Shown here: positions 50,518 to 57,729 of the stretch, in pieces
Layout: each line of letters begins with the position of its first letter
How positions within the stretch are numbered: position 1 is the stretch's first letter
Assembly (NCBI RefSeq): GCF_025751535.1
Contig: NZ_JAOWLC010000016.1
Location: forward strand, 1-57,729
Direction: 5' to 3'
Length of the DNA stretch: 57,729 nucleotides
DNA from: Lentibacter sp. XHP0401
Lineage (GTDB): Bacteria; Pseudomonadota; Alphaproteobacteria; Rhodobacterales; Rhodobacteraceae
The notes under the pieces: generated by a model
The model's database searches: none
The model's input: only the letters and a program-made list of their open reading frames with translations
What the model was told of the DNA's origin: nothing
Translations under genes and position numbers: made by a program

Positions 50518-51458
50518 AGCAGCCAGAGCATCAGCGCGCTGAGGGTGATGAAAGAGGCTCCTGTGGCGACCATCTGGGCGATAGAGGCCATGCCTTCGTG
50601 ACCCAGTTCTGATGCAAAGATCGCGTAAACTGCGAACATCGGAACCGCCGCAGAAAGCACGACCGCTGCCGCCAGCTCGCGGCTGAGAGGTGGCAGGCCG
50701 AGTGCTGTTGCCAGAGCAAGCGCGAGGGCGACCATGGCAGGGTGAAGCAAAAGCTTGCCCGTGGCTGTGAGTGCAGCGAGCGCGCGATGACCCTTGAAAG
50801 GCAAACCCACAAGTGCGCCGCCGATCGAGAAGAGCGCCAGCGCCGAGGCCGAGGCCGCGAAGAGGCCGGTTGTGCGAGTGAGCGGCTCGGGGAGAGGGAG
50901 CTTCAGCAGCGAGACTGTAAGCCCAAGAAGTAGCGCAATGACCATCGGACGGCGCAGAACATTGAGAGCGATTTGTGCGACGAGGCGGGGAATGCTCGCG
51001 CTGCCGCGTTCTTTAGAAAGCTCGAAAAGCACGAGACAGAACGGGATAATCAGGAAGTTCTCCACCAGCATGTTGAGGGCAAGAATTTGCCCCGCCACAT
51101 CGGGGAAAGCCAGCAGCATCAGAGGATAACCGATGAAGCCCGAGTTGGGGCAGGACGTGCCCATGACTGCGACAGCGCGGCGGCTGGAGGAGGTTTTGAG
51201 CAGGGTGAGAACGGTGTAAGAAGCGGCGATGGTGAGGAGTGCGCCAACGGCGAAAACGGCGATATAGGTCAGGTTGAAAACCTCGAGCGCATCACGGGTG
51301 GCCACAGCCAGAAAAAGCAGCGCGGGCAAGGATACGTTTAGCACGAAGCTGCCGAAAAGGCGCATGTCGGAGGGTTTGAAAAGCCCGCCACGAACACAGA
51401 TATAGCCAAGCGCCACGGCAGCGAAGATGGGAAGGGTGATACCGAGGACGGCGAGCAT
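50514..51458 (-). CDS. AEC-family transporter
   Basis: 314-residue membrane protein of the auxin efflux carrier family, with about ten hydrophobic segments. It begins MLAVLGITLPIFAAVALGYICVRGGLF, followed by LNVSLPALLFLAVA and the SCPNSGFIGYPLMLLAF segment typical of AEC proteins. The start at 51458 is 1 bp after the aroC stop, so it is probably co-transcribed with aroC; 24 upstream in-frame codons lie inside aroC and are rejected. Family members export malate, malonate or other small acids, but the substrate here is unknown. Confidence 0.86.
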   Translation of the reverse strand: MLAVLGITLPIFAAVALGYICVRGGLFKPSDMRLFGSFVLNVSLPALLFLAVATRDALEVFNLTYIAVFAVGALLTIAASYTVLTLLKTSSSRRAVAVMGTSCPNSGFIGYPLMLLAFPDVAGQILALNMLVENFLIIPFCLVLFELSKERGSASIPRLVAQIALNVLRRPMVIALLLGLTVSLLKLPLPEPLTRTTGLFAASASALALFSIGGALVGLPFKGHRALAALTATGKLLLHPAMVALALALATALGLPPLSRELAAAVVLSAAVPMFAVYAIFASELGHEGMASIAQMVATGASFITLSALMLWLL

Positions 51459-51459
51459 A

Positions 51460-52575
51460 TCAGCCGATTTTTCCGCGGGTCTCGCCAATAGCGCCGCCGA
51501 CCTGGCCACGGTGCAGGAGAATGTGATCAAGGATCACGCAAGCCATCATCGCTTCGCCCACAGGCACGGCGCGGATGCCGACGCAAGGATCGTGGCGGCC
51601 TTTGGTGACAACTTCGGTGGCGCTGCCATCAAGCTTGATAGAGGCGCGCGGCGTGAGGATCGACGAGGTCGGCTTCACGGCGAAACGGACGACAATATCC
51701 TGCCCCGTAGAGATACCTCCGAGGATACCGCCCGCGTGGTTGGAGCTGTATTCGGGGCCGTTGGCGCCCATGGTGATTTCGTCGGCGTTATCTGTGCCAG
51801 AGAGGCGGGCGGCGGCCATGCCTTCGCCTATTTCGACGCCCTTCACAGCGTTGATGCTCATCATCGCGGCGGCGAGATCGGTATCGAGCTTGGCGTAAAT
51901 CGGAGCGCCAATGCCTGCAGGAACATTGCGCGCGACAATTTCAACGGCGCCGCCGACGGAGTTTTTGTCTTTGCGCACGCGCGTGAGGTAGGCTTCCCAT
52001 GCTTTGGCTGTAGCCTCGTCCTGTGGAATCCAGAAATCGTTCTGGTCGATCGCGGCCCAATCAAACTTGGAGCGGTCGATCTCCATTTCGCCCATGATTG
52101 TCATGTAGCCTTTGATCTCAAGCTCGGGGGCTAGGGCTTTGAGAGCTGCGCGGGCAACCCCGCCAGCGGCCACGCGTGCAGCTGTTTCGCGGGCCGAGGA
52201 GCGGCCACCCCCGCGATAGTCGCGCAGGCCATATTTTTGGTGATATGTGATATCTGCGTGCCCGGGGCGAAATGTCTGTGCGATTTCGCCATAATCCTTT
52301 GAGCGCTGGTCAGTGTTTTCGATCATCAGCTGGATCGGCGTGCCTGTGGTGACGCCTTCAAAGACGCCCGAGAGAATGCGCACCTGATCGGCTTCCTGCC
52401 TTTGGGTGGTGTTTTTGTTCTGACCGGGGCGGCGTTTGTCGAGCCAGACTTGCAGCATGTCTTCGGTGAGCGGGATGCCCGGGGGGCAGCCATCGACTGT
52501 GGCGCCGAGGGCGGGGCCGTGGCTTTCGCCCCATGTGGTGACGCGGAAGAGGTGTCCGAATGTGTTTAGGCTCAT
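51460..52575 (-). CDS. aroC: chorismate synthase
   Basis: 371-residue FMN-dependent enzyme that makes chorismate from EPSP at the end of the shikimate pathway. It starts [21 protein letters not shown]. It contains [36 protein letters not shown] and, near the C-terminus, [19 protein letters not shown], all family signatures, with the conserved histidines present. GGAGC precedes the start. The gene begins next to a hairpin repeat, divergent from the thiamine transport operon. Confidence 0.96.
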   Translation of the reverse strand: MSLNTFGHLFRVTTWGESHGPALGATVDGCPPGIPLTEDMLQVWLDKRRPGQNKNTTQRQEADQVRILSGVFEGVTTGTPIQLMIENTDQRSKDYGEIAQTFRPGHADITYHQKYGLRDYRGGGRSSARETAARVAAGGVARAALKALAPELEIKGYMTIMGEMEIDRSKFDWAAIDQNDFWIPQDEATAKAWEAYLTRVRKDKNSVGGAVEIVARNVPAGIGAPIYAKLDTDLAAAMMSINAVKGVEIGEGMAAARLSGTDNADEITMGANGPEYSSNHAGGILGGISTGQDIVVRFAVKPTSSILTPRASIKLDGSATEVVTKGRHDPCVGIRAVPVGEAMMACVILDHILLHRGQVGGAIGETRGKIG

Positions 52576-52608
52576 GGGGCGGCTCCTTTGCGCTGAGGTT
52601 TATGTCGA

Positions 52609-52692
52609 ATTGCGCTTGCGCGCAATCCGATCCGTGCGAGGGGGGCCAGCCCCCCTCGCGCTCCCCCCGGGATATTTTTGGCAAGAAAAAAG
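52609..52692 (+). repeat. intergenic hairpin repeat, copy 7
   Basis: Hairpins ATTGCGC-TTGC-GCGCAAT (52609-52626) and GCGAGGGGGG-CCAG-CCCCCCTCGC (52636-52659) are followed by CTCCCCCCGGGATATTTTTGGC and AAGAAAAAAG. It is unusual in lying in a divergent gap, upstream of the thi riboswitch and of aroC. Confidence 0.8.
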
Positions 52693-52731
52693 ACAGGGCT
52701 TGTGCAGCGCGTGCGGGCTGCATAGGTTGAA

Positions 52732-52816
52732 CTTACCTCGGGGGGCTCATGTGAGCTGAGATGCGAAAGCGGACCCGTTGAACCTGAACCGGTTAGGACC
52801 GGCGGAGGGAAGGTCG
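52732..52816 (+). promoter_or_regulatory. TPP riboswitch (thi box)
   Basis: The conserved aptamer core is present: GCTGAGAT at 52755-52762, ACCCGTTGAACCTGA at 52773-52787, the CCGG…CCGG stem, and CGGAGGGAA at about 52803-52811. ACCT (52735) and AGGT (52811) can close P1. It lies in the leader of thiBPQ, whose start codon is about 50 bases downstream. It most likely shuts expression off when thiamine diphosphate is plentiful; whether by transcription or translation is not clear. Confidence 0.93.
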
Positions 52817-52863
52817 GATATTCATCCCACTATCTCCGCCCGTCGCAATATGAGGAGGATGAG

Positions 52864-53847
52864 ATGAAACATCTTGCATTTGCTACGGGAGTTTTTGTGT
52901 CGGCTGCGGGAATCGCAGCGGCAGAGACGCCTGAACTTGTTGTCTATACCTACGATAGTTTTGTATCAGAATGGGGCCCCGGGCCGCAGATTGAGGCGGC
53001 TTTTGAAGAGGTCTGTGGCTGTGATTTGAAGTTTGTCGCGGCAGGGGACGGCGCGGGGCTGCTCTCGCGGCTACGTCTTGAGGGCGCGCGCACCGAAGCA
53101 GACATTGTGCTTGGGCTTGATACCAACCTGACGGCGGCGGCAAAGGAAACGGGGCTGTTTGCGCCGCATTCTGTGAGTGCTGAATATAGCCTGCCTGTGG
53201 ACTGGGCGGATGACTTTTTTGTGCCGTATGACTGGGGCTATTTTGCCTTTGTCCACCAGGCGGAATTTGATGCGCCTGTAAGCTTTAAGGCGCTGGCCGG
53301 GAGTGATGCGAGAATCCTTATTCAGGACCCGCGATCATCAACCCCCGGGCTTGGCCTGCTCATGTGGGTGAAGGCGGCTTATGGTGAGGAAGCTCCTGCG
53401 ATCTGGGAAGGGCTTGCGGACAATATCGTCACCGTGACCAAGGGCTGGTCAGAGGCTTATGGGTTGTTTCTGGAGGGTGAGGCGGACATGGTTTTGTCTT
53501 ACACGACATCGCTCGCTTACCATATGATTGCCGAGGACGACCATGGCAAGAAGGCGGCTTTGTTTGAGGAAGGGCATTACCTGCAAGTGGAAGTGGCGGG
53601 CAAATTGGCCGGGAGTGATGTGCCTGAACTGGCCGACAGTTTCCTTGAGTTTATGGTTACGGATGCTTTCCAGAGTGTCATTCCGACGACCAACTGGATG
53701 TATCCAGCCGTGACTCCTGAGGCGGGTTTGCCTGAAGGGTTCGAGAGCCTTGTGCAGCCGGAAAAGGCGCTGCTTTTGTCGGCGGATGAGGCGGCAGAAA
53801 TACGTGCGGAAGCCTTGGAAGAATGGCGCGCCGCGCTGTCGCAATAA
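52864..53847 (+). CDS. thiB: thiamine ABC transporter, substrate-binding protein
   Basis: 327-residue periplasmic binding protein with a signal peptide (about 1-20, ending GIAAA). The mature start ELVVYTYDSFVSEWGPGPQIEAAFEE and segments LLSRLRLEGARTEADIVLGLDTN, PYDWGYFAFVHQ and DPRSSTPGLGLLMWV match ThiB. It captures thiamine or its phosphates for ThiPQ. The TPP riboswitch upstream supports the substrate. GAGGAGG lies just upstream of the ATG. The 3' end overlaps thiP by 25 bp. Confidence 0.94.
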   Translation: MKHLAFATGVFVSAAGIAAAETPELVVYTYDSFVSEWGPGPQIEAAFEEVCGCDLKFVAAGDGAGLLSRLRLEGARTEADIVLGLDTNLTAAAKETGLFAPHSVSAEYSLPVDWADDFFVPYDWGYFAFVHQAEFDAPVSFKALAGSDARILIQDPRSSTPGLGLLMWVKAAYGEEAPAIWEGLADNIVTVTKGWSEAYGLFLEGEADMVLSYTTSLAYHMIAEDDHGKKAALFEEGHYLQVEVAGKLAGSDVPELADSFLEFMVTDAFQSVIPTTNWMYPAVTPEAGLPEGFESLVQPEKALLLSADEAAEIRAEALEEWRAALSQ

Positions 53848-55367
53848 GCAAGGCCACCAGCGCGGTAACGGCTGCGCTGGTGCTCTTGTTGGTGCTGGTT
53901 CCTATCGGGGCTGTGAGCCTGCGCGCGGGATGGCCAGAGGCCCTGGTGGTGGCGGATTGGGCGGCGCTGAAGTTTACGATCTTGCAGGCGGTTCTCTCGG
54001 CTTTGTTTAGCGCAGCGTTGGCTGTGCCTGTGGCACGCGCCCTTGCGCGGCGGCAGTTTTATGGACGGGGCGCGCTTGTTTTGCTTATGGGAGCACCGTT
54101 TATTTTGCCTGTTATTGTGGCCGTGATGGGCCTTTTGGCAGTTTTTGGACAAGGCGGTTTTTTGAATGAGGGGCTGAGCGCTCTGGGCCTGCCAAGAGTA
54201 CAAATTTACGGGCTGCACGGAGTTGTCCTGGCGCATGTTTTTTTCAACCTGCCACTGGCAACACGGCTTTTGCTGCAAGGCTGGGAAAGTATTCCGCAGG
54301 AGCGGTTCCGCCTAGCGGCGAGCCTTGGGATGGGTCCGCGAGAGGTGATGCGGCGGTTGGAACTGCCGATGCTGAAAGAACGGTTGCCCGCTGTGCTTCT
54401 GGTGGTTTTTCTCATATGCCTCAGCAGCTTTGCTGTAGCGCTAACGCTTGGTGGCGGACCTGCGGCGACAACACTGGAGCTTGCGATCTATCAGGCGTTT
54501 CATCTGGAGTTTGATCTTGGGCGGGCGGCACTTTTGGCGCTTGTGCAGTTGGCTCTGGTGCTTGGCGTGGGGCTTATCGCGCTACAGCTTGGGCGGGTGG
54601 CCGGATTTGGAGCGGGGCGGGGTGCTGTGCGGCAAAGGTGGGATGCGGGCGCGCGTTGGCTGAGAGTGCAGGATGGGCTGGTGCTTGGGCTTGCCGTATT
54701 GTTTATTATGCTGCCTCTGGTGATGGTTGCTGTGCGCGGTGCGGGGCAGGTTCTGAGCCTGCCTGCTTCGGCCTGGAGCGCGGCGTTGGCCTCGGTCATC
54801 ATTGCGCTTTGCTCGACTGTTTTGTGTATAGCAGCGGCGCTTGCGCTGGCCTCTGCACAGGGGCGCGCCGCCGAGGTGATCGGGCTTTTGGGCTTGGCGA
54901 TTTCGCCTCTTGTTTTGGGCACCGGATTGTTCCTTCTGATCAACCCCTACGCGAGCCCGCAGGCGCTTGCCTTACCTATTACAATGTTGGTGAATGCCTT
55001 GATGGCGCTGCCCTTTGCGTTGCGGATCATTGCGCCTGAATATGCCCGTGCGGAGGCAGACTTTGGCCAGCTTGCCGATGCTTTGGGGCTGCGCGGATTG
55101 GCACGTATGCGGCGGATGATATGGCCGCAGATCCGCGCCAGCCTTGGCTTTGCGGCGGGGCTGGCAGCGGCGCTTTCTATGGGCGACTTGGGCGTTATCG
55201 CGCTTTTTGCCGACGGGGAAACCGCCACTTTGCCGTTGCAGGTTTATCGCCTGATGGGGGCCTACCGTATGGAGGCGGCAGCGGGGGCGGCGCTTTTGTT
55301 GGTCATGCTGAGCTTTGGCCTTTTTGCGGTGTTTGATTGGGGAGGGCGGCGCGGTGCTGACGCTTGA
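53823..55367 (+). CDS. thiP: thiamine ABC transporter, permease
   Basis: 514-residue inner-membrane permease made of two fused copies of the ABC permease unit, about 12 hydrophobic segments in all. EAA-type coupling loops are visible at RFRLAASLGMGPREVMRRLELPML and, in the second half, ADALGLRGLARMRRMIWPQIRASLG. It overlaps thiB by 25 bp and thiQ by 14 bp, so the three proteins are translationally coupled. Confidence 0.93.
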   Translation: MARRAVAISKATSAVTAALVLLLVLVPIGAVSLRAGWPEALVVADWAALKFTILQAVLSALFSAALAVPVARALARRQFYGRGALVLLMGAPFILPVIVAVMGLLAVFGQGGFLNEGLSALGLPRVQIYGLHGVVLAHVFFNLPLATRLLLQGWESIPQERFRLAASLGMGPREVMRRLELPMLKERLPAVLLVVFLICLSSFAVALTLGGGPAATTLELAIYQAFHLEFDLGRAALLALVQLALVLGVGLIALQLGRVAGFGAGRGAVRQRWDAGARWLRVQDGLVLGLAVLFIMLPLVMVAVRGAGQVLSLPASAWSAALASVIIALCSTVLCIAAALALASAQGRAAEVIGLLGLAISPLVLGTGLFLLINPYASPQALALPITMLVNALMALPFALRIIAPEYARAEADFGQLADALGLRGLARMRRMIWPQIRASLGFAAGLAAALSMGDLGVIALFADGETATLPLQVYRLMGAYRMEAAAGAALLLVMLSFGLFAVFDWGGRRGADA

Positions 55368-56052
55368 GAATGTGAGATACGAGCAGGACGGATTTGTGCT
55401 TGCGGCAGATTTCAGCCTTGAGCCTGAAGCTCGGGTGGCCGTGATCGGTCCGTCAGGCGCGGGCAAATCGACTCTTCTGGCGCTCATCGGCGGGTTCATA
55501 GCGCCGCAGCGTGGACGGGTGCTTTGGCAGGGTCAGGACATCACCAAAAACGCACCAAGCGCGCGGCCGGTGGCGAACTTGTTTCAGGAGGGGAACCTTT
55601 TCCCGCATTTGAGCGTGTACGAGAATGCAGCCTTGGGCGTTAATGTGAGCTTAAGGCTGAGCGCTGCGGAGAATGAGCGCGTTATGGGGGCTTTGGAACG
55701 GGTCGGGTTGAAAGGCTATGAGGCGCGCAAGCCTGCCCAGCTTTCGGGCGGTCAGGCGAGCCGTGCAGCACTTGCGAGAGCGCTTTGCCAAGACAAGCCG
55801 CTGCTATTGCTCGACGAGCCTTTTGCGGCGCTTGGCCCTGCATTGCGCCGCGAAATGCTTGATCTGGTTGGCGAAATTGCGAGCGAACATAGGCGCGCTG
55901 TGCTTATGGTGAGCCATGAGCCGCGCGATGCGAAGCATTTTGCGCAGCGCGTGATTGTGGTTGCCGATGGTGTTGCTGAAGCGCCGCGAGAGACGGCAGA
56001 GTTGTTTGCCAACCCACCGCGCGCGCTGAAAGACTACCTCGGAGATGGCTGA
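55354..56052 (+). CDS. thiQ: thiamine ABC transporter, ATP-binding protein
   Basis: 232-residue ABC ATPase. Walker A GPSGAGKST is near residue 32, signature LSGGQASRAALARAL near 130, Walker B LLLLDEPFAALGP and the H-loop SHEPRDA follow. GTG at 55354 is the likely start, eight bases after GGAGG; an upstream ATG at 55315 is inside thiP. It drives thiamine import with ThiB and ThiP. Confidence 0.93.
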   Translation: MLTLENVRYEQDGFVLAADFSLEPEARVAVIGPSGAGKSTLLALIGGFIAPQRGRVLWQGQDITKNAPSARPVANLFQEGNLFPHLSVYENAALGVNVSLRLSAAENERVMGALERVGLKGYEARKPAQLSGGQASRAALARALCQDKPLLLLDEPFAALGPALRREMLDLVGEIASEHRRAVLMVSHEPRDAKHFAQRVIVVADGVAEAPRETAELFANPPRALKDYLGDG

Positions 56053-56069
56053 GGCGTAAACGTGCCGTG

Positions 56070-56194
56070 CAGCTTGGTTAATGGCAGCGAAAGCGGTTGA
56101 GTCCAGGGGGTGAAACATGTGCACCCTGCGTGCACAAACCGTGCACCGCCTAAATCGAAAAGTGTGAAGTGGAATTAGTTCAATGCAGCGTGCG
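56070..56194 (+). repeat. ~125-bp paired intergenic element with three GTGCAC boxes, copy B
   Basis: Same landmarks as copy A at 13832: CAGCTTGGTTAA start, TCCAGGGGGTGA, GTGCAC at 56119, 56130 and 56141 (11-bp steps), AAATCG, and an AATGCAGCGTGCG end block 63 bp from the first box. It again occupies a convergent gap (thiQ and the MFS gene). Confidence 0.75.
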
Positions 56195-56197
56195 CCA

Positions 56198-57412
56198 CTA
56201 CTCGGCAGGCACAAGACGCCGCGCGCCGAGGCGGGGGTGCAAGGTGCTTGAGATGATCCAAGCGCAAATGAAGGCGCCGCTTGTGAGCAGGAAGATCCCC
56301 GACACAGGCGCAACCAGCAGCACGGCCCAGGACAAGCCGGGCGTGAGGATGCCCGAGACATCACGATAGGAGGAATAGACGGCTGACATTTCGGTGCGTT
56401 CCGATGGCTTGACCGCCATAAGGAAGGGCAGGCCTGCGCAGACATCGAGGGTGATGAGAAAGACCGACGCGAGGAACAGAGCGGCGAGGGCCAGAGGCGG
56501 GAAGGACTCAAGCAAGCCCCCGAGCGCGAACAGCAGGGCCGCTGCCATGAAACCTGTGCGCACAGCAAAGCGGACGGAGCTCATTTGCATCAGTTTAAGG
56601 ATGAGCGGCGAGGCGAAGAGCGTGGCGTTTGTGATGGATAGAAGCAAGCCGCCAAGCTGGTCGCTGAGGCCGTTTTGCACCGCGTAGATCGGCAGGTAGA
56701 CGACATAGGCCCACCAACCGCAGGAGCGGATGACCGCAAAGGAGAAGCCTGCAATAAGGCGGGGCTGTGCGGCAAAGCGGGCAAGGAAGGCGAGAGGATT
56801 GGGCGAGGCGCGGCGCGCACGGGTGATGAGCTTGCCGTTGCCAAGGCGCATGTAAAAGAAGATCGCCATCATGGTGAGGGCCGAAGCACCCGAAAGGATG
56901 AAAGGCGCCGGTTGCCACCATGTGTAAAGCGAGATGCCGATAAGGGGTCCACCTGTCCAGCCGAGAGCGGAATAAACCATGCGCAATGTTTCGCTGCGGC
57001 CAAGCTCGATGCGCTTGATGTAGTCGAGGACATAAGCGTTGAAACAGACAAAGGTGATGACAGTGGCCATGGCATTGAGCGCGAGGGCAGGGACAATGCC
57101 GTGCGGCCCAAGGACGATGGCCAAAGCGCAGCCGAGTGCAAAGAGGCTTGCGCCAAGCGCATAAAGCCAGCGCCGGGGAATGAAGCGGTTGAGGTAGGGC
57201 ACAAGCAAGCCGACAGCAAGCGAGGCAAGGCCAATATAGAAATAGACTTCGCTCACAGCAGAGGCGCTGCCAAGGGCCTCGTAAAGCGCGATAGGAAAAA
57301 CAGAAATGAGCATACCACGAGTGACGCCTTCAAGCCCCGCAAGAAGAGCGAAACCATGCACAGAGGGGGCTGGCGCGTGGCGGAGCCACTCGGGGATACG
57401 GCGTTCAAACAT
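56198..57412 (-). CDS. MFS transporter
   Basis: 404-residue major facilitator superfamily protein with about 12 hydrophobic segments. A short amphipathic N-terminus precedes the first membrane helix near residue 20. The cytoplasmic loop after helix 2 has a basic RFIPRRWLYALG segment, and the central loop (RLGNGKLITRARRASPNPL) separates the two six-helix halves. No substrate motif is recognised. It converges on thiQ across the GTGCAC element, but nothing ties it to thiamine. Confidence 0.85.
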   Translation of the reverse strand: MFERRIPEWLRHAPAPSVHGFALLAGLEGVTRGMLISVFPIALYEALGSASAVSEVYFYIGLASLAVGLLVPYLNRFIPRRWLYALGASLFALGCALAIVLGPHGIVPALALNAMATVITFVCFNAYVLDYIKRIELGRSETLRMVYSALGWTGGPLIGISLYTWWQPAPFILSGASALTMMAIFFYMRLGNGKLITRARRASPNPLAFLARFAAQPRLIAGFSFAVIRSCGWWAYVVYLPIYAVQNGLSDQLGGLLLSITNATLFASPLILKLMQMSSVRFAVRTGFMAAALLFALGGLLESFPPLALAALFLASVFLITLDVCAGLPFLMAVKPSERTEMSAVYSSYRDVSGILTPGLSWAVLLVAPVSGIFLLTSGAFICAWIISSTLHPRLGARRLVPAE

Positions 57413-57534
57413 TCAGCCAGACTGCCGCTTGGGAAGGAGTGGTCTGTCCTGTTTTCGACTTCGGCGTGTATTTGCGACAAGGATTGACGCGTTAGCCTGA
57501 TCGCGGGTGGACCTTTGAGTAAGCCGGAGCTGAT

Positions 57535-57557
57535 CTTTCTTATTGCTCTAAATATCC
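57535..57557 (-). repeat. intergenic hairpin repeat, tail fragment
   Basis: Minus-strand reading gives GGATATTT, three bases, GCAATAAGAAAG, identical in pattern to the tails at ~148 and 14006. No hairpin of the usual type is directly attached. Confidence 0.6.
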
Positions 57558-57596
57558 AAAACGCAACAAAAGCCAAGTCGCGACAGCTCTAAGGTA

Positions 57597-57650
57597 TTGC
57601 GCCGCACTTCGTGCGTCACCCAAGGGGGCGGGGGGGGCCCCGGGGGCCCC
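57597..57650 (+). repeat. intergenic hairpin repeat, copy interrupted by the window end
   Basis: CGCAC-TTC-GTGCG (57603-57615) matches the first hairpin of the family, and a G-run that should be the second stem follows at about 57624. From there the sequence degenerates into homopolymers, so the rest of the element cannot be read. Confidence 0.45.
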
Positions 57651-57729
57651 CCCCCCCCCCCCCCCGCGCCGAAGGCCGCCCCAAAACAGGGGGGGGGGGG
57701 GGGGGGGTTGGGGGGGGGGGGGGGGGACA

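Larger units (their letters stand above)
57413..57729. other. right edge: no gene, repeat fragments and homopolymers
   Basis: This 317-bp stretch holds the probable MFS promoter side, then two fragments of the intergenic repeat family, then G- and C-only runs from about 57623. No coding region is supported. The homopolymers look like a sequencing or assembly artefact at a contig end. Confidence 0.75.

Noticed and set aside
57623-57726. G- and C-homopolymer tracts as a possible natural low-complexity element
   Set aside because: Length, purity and position at the very end of the window point to a sequencing or assembly artefact.
1-57729. CRISPR arrays, tRNA/rRNA genes, insertion sequences, prophage or plasmid genes
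   Set aside because: No regularly spaced identical repeats with spacers, no cloverleaf or rRNA signatures, and no transposase, integrase, capsid or replication-initiator products were seen on either strand.

Overview
The window looks like chromosomal DNA of a GC-rich alphaproteobacterium of the Rhodobacteraceae (Roseobacter group). The signs are a PetP/PetR-type MarR plus OmpR regulator pair, a lspA–DUF3035–M16–M16 protease run, an ALDH16-type two-domain aldehyde dehydrogenase behind deoC, an SDHAF4-like DUF1674 protein, and a GC-rich intergenic hairpin repeat of the kind common in this family. Genes are dense, often overlap by 4-25 bp, and mostly have clear Shine-Dalgarno sequences. I saw no rRNA, tRNA, CRISPR array, prophage, transposase or plasmid replication gene. 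The last ~110 bases are G/C homopolymers and look like an assembly or sequencing artefact at a contig end.

Layout. 0.2-2.4 kb: ilvE, divergent from petP-petR. 2.5-7.2 kb: a malonyl-CoA synthetase-like ligase, an EamA exporter, a ThDP-dependent decarboxylase and a shortened DgoK-like protein. 7.2-10.3 kb: a DUF4173 membrane protein with a response regulator and histidine kinase in overlapping order. 10.5-13.8 kb: deoC and ALDH16. 14.0-22.6 kb: a long minus-strand run rsmB, heparinase II/III-like, purH, lspA, DUF3035 lipoprotein, active M16 protease, inactive M16 partner. 22.7-26.5 kb: SDHAF4-like protein, dapB, then rbfA, a phosphodiester glycosidase-like gene, truB and a His-rich membrane-anchored protein. 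26.5-29.8 kb: LrgB/LrgA pair and a tungstate-type ABC transporter. 29.9-33.3 kb: pxpBCA (5-oxoprolinase) and dapA. 33.4-38.0 kb: soluble lytic transglycosylase, EamA exporter, and mnmD divergent from an MnmC-like FAD oxidoreductase. 38.2-41.5 kb: UDP-glucose dehydrogenase and a FlaA1/CapD-like membrane epimerase/dehydratase. 41.6-46.7 kb: a CaiD-like hydratase, an NDP-forming acyl-CoA synthetase, an acyl-CoA dehydrogenase and a GlxA/AraC regulator, probably carnitine or crotonobetaine metabolism. 46.8-52.6 kb: class II aldolase, AMP nucleosidase, HU-like protein, EamA exporter, AEC carrier, aroC. 52.7-56.1 kb: a TPP riboswitch and thiBPQ. 56.2-57.4 kb: an MFS transporter.

Three sequence-level signals are not explained by the genes. 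First, a decamer TTAGAG[AC]CTG occurs seven times exactly, inside coding regions, in several reading frames and mostly in one orientation. Second, two ~125-bp intergenic elements, 42 kb apart, each carry three GTGCAC palindromes at exactly 11-bp spacing. Third, a family of paired hairpins followed by a conserved GGATATTT…GCAA…AAGAAA tail sits in many intergenic gaps, and the window itself appears to stop inside one of them.

All functions are assigned by reading translated sequences and motifs from memory; no database search was run.
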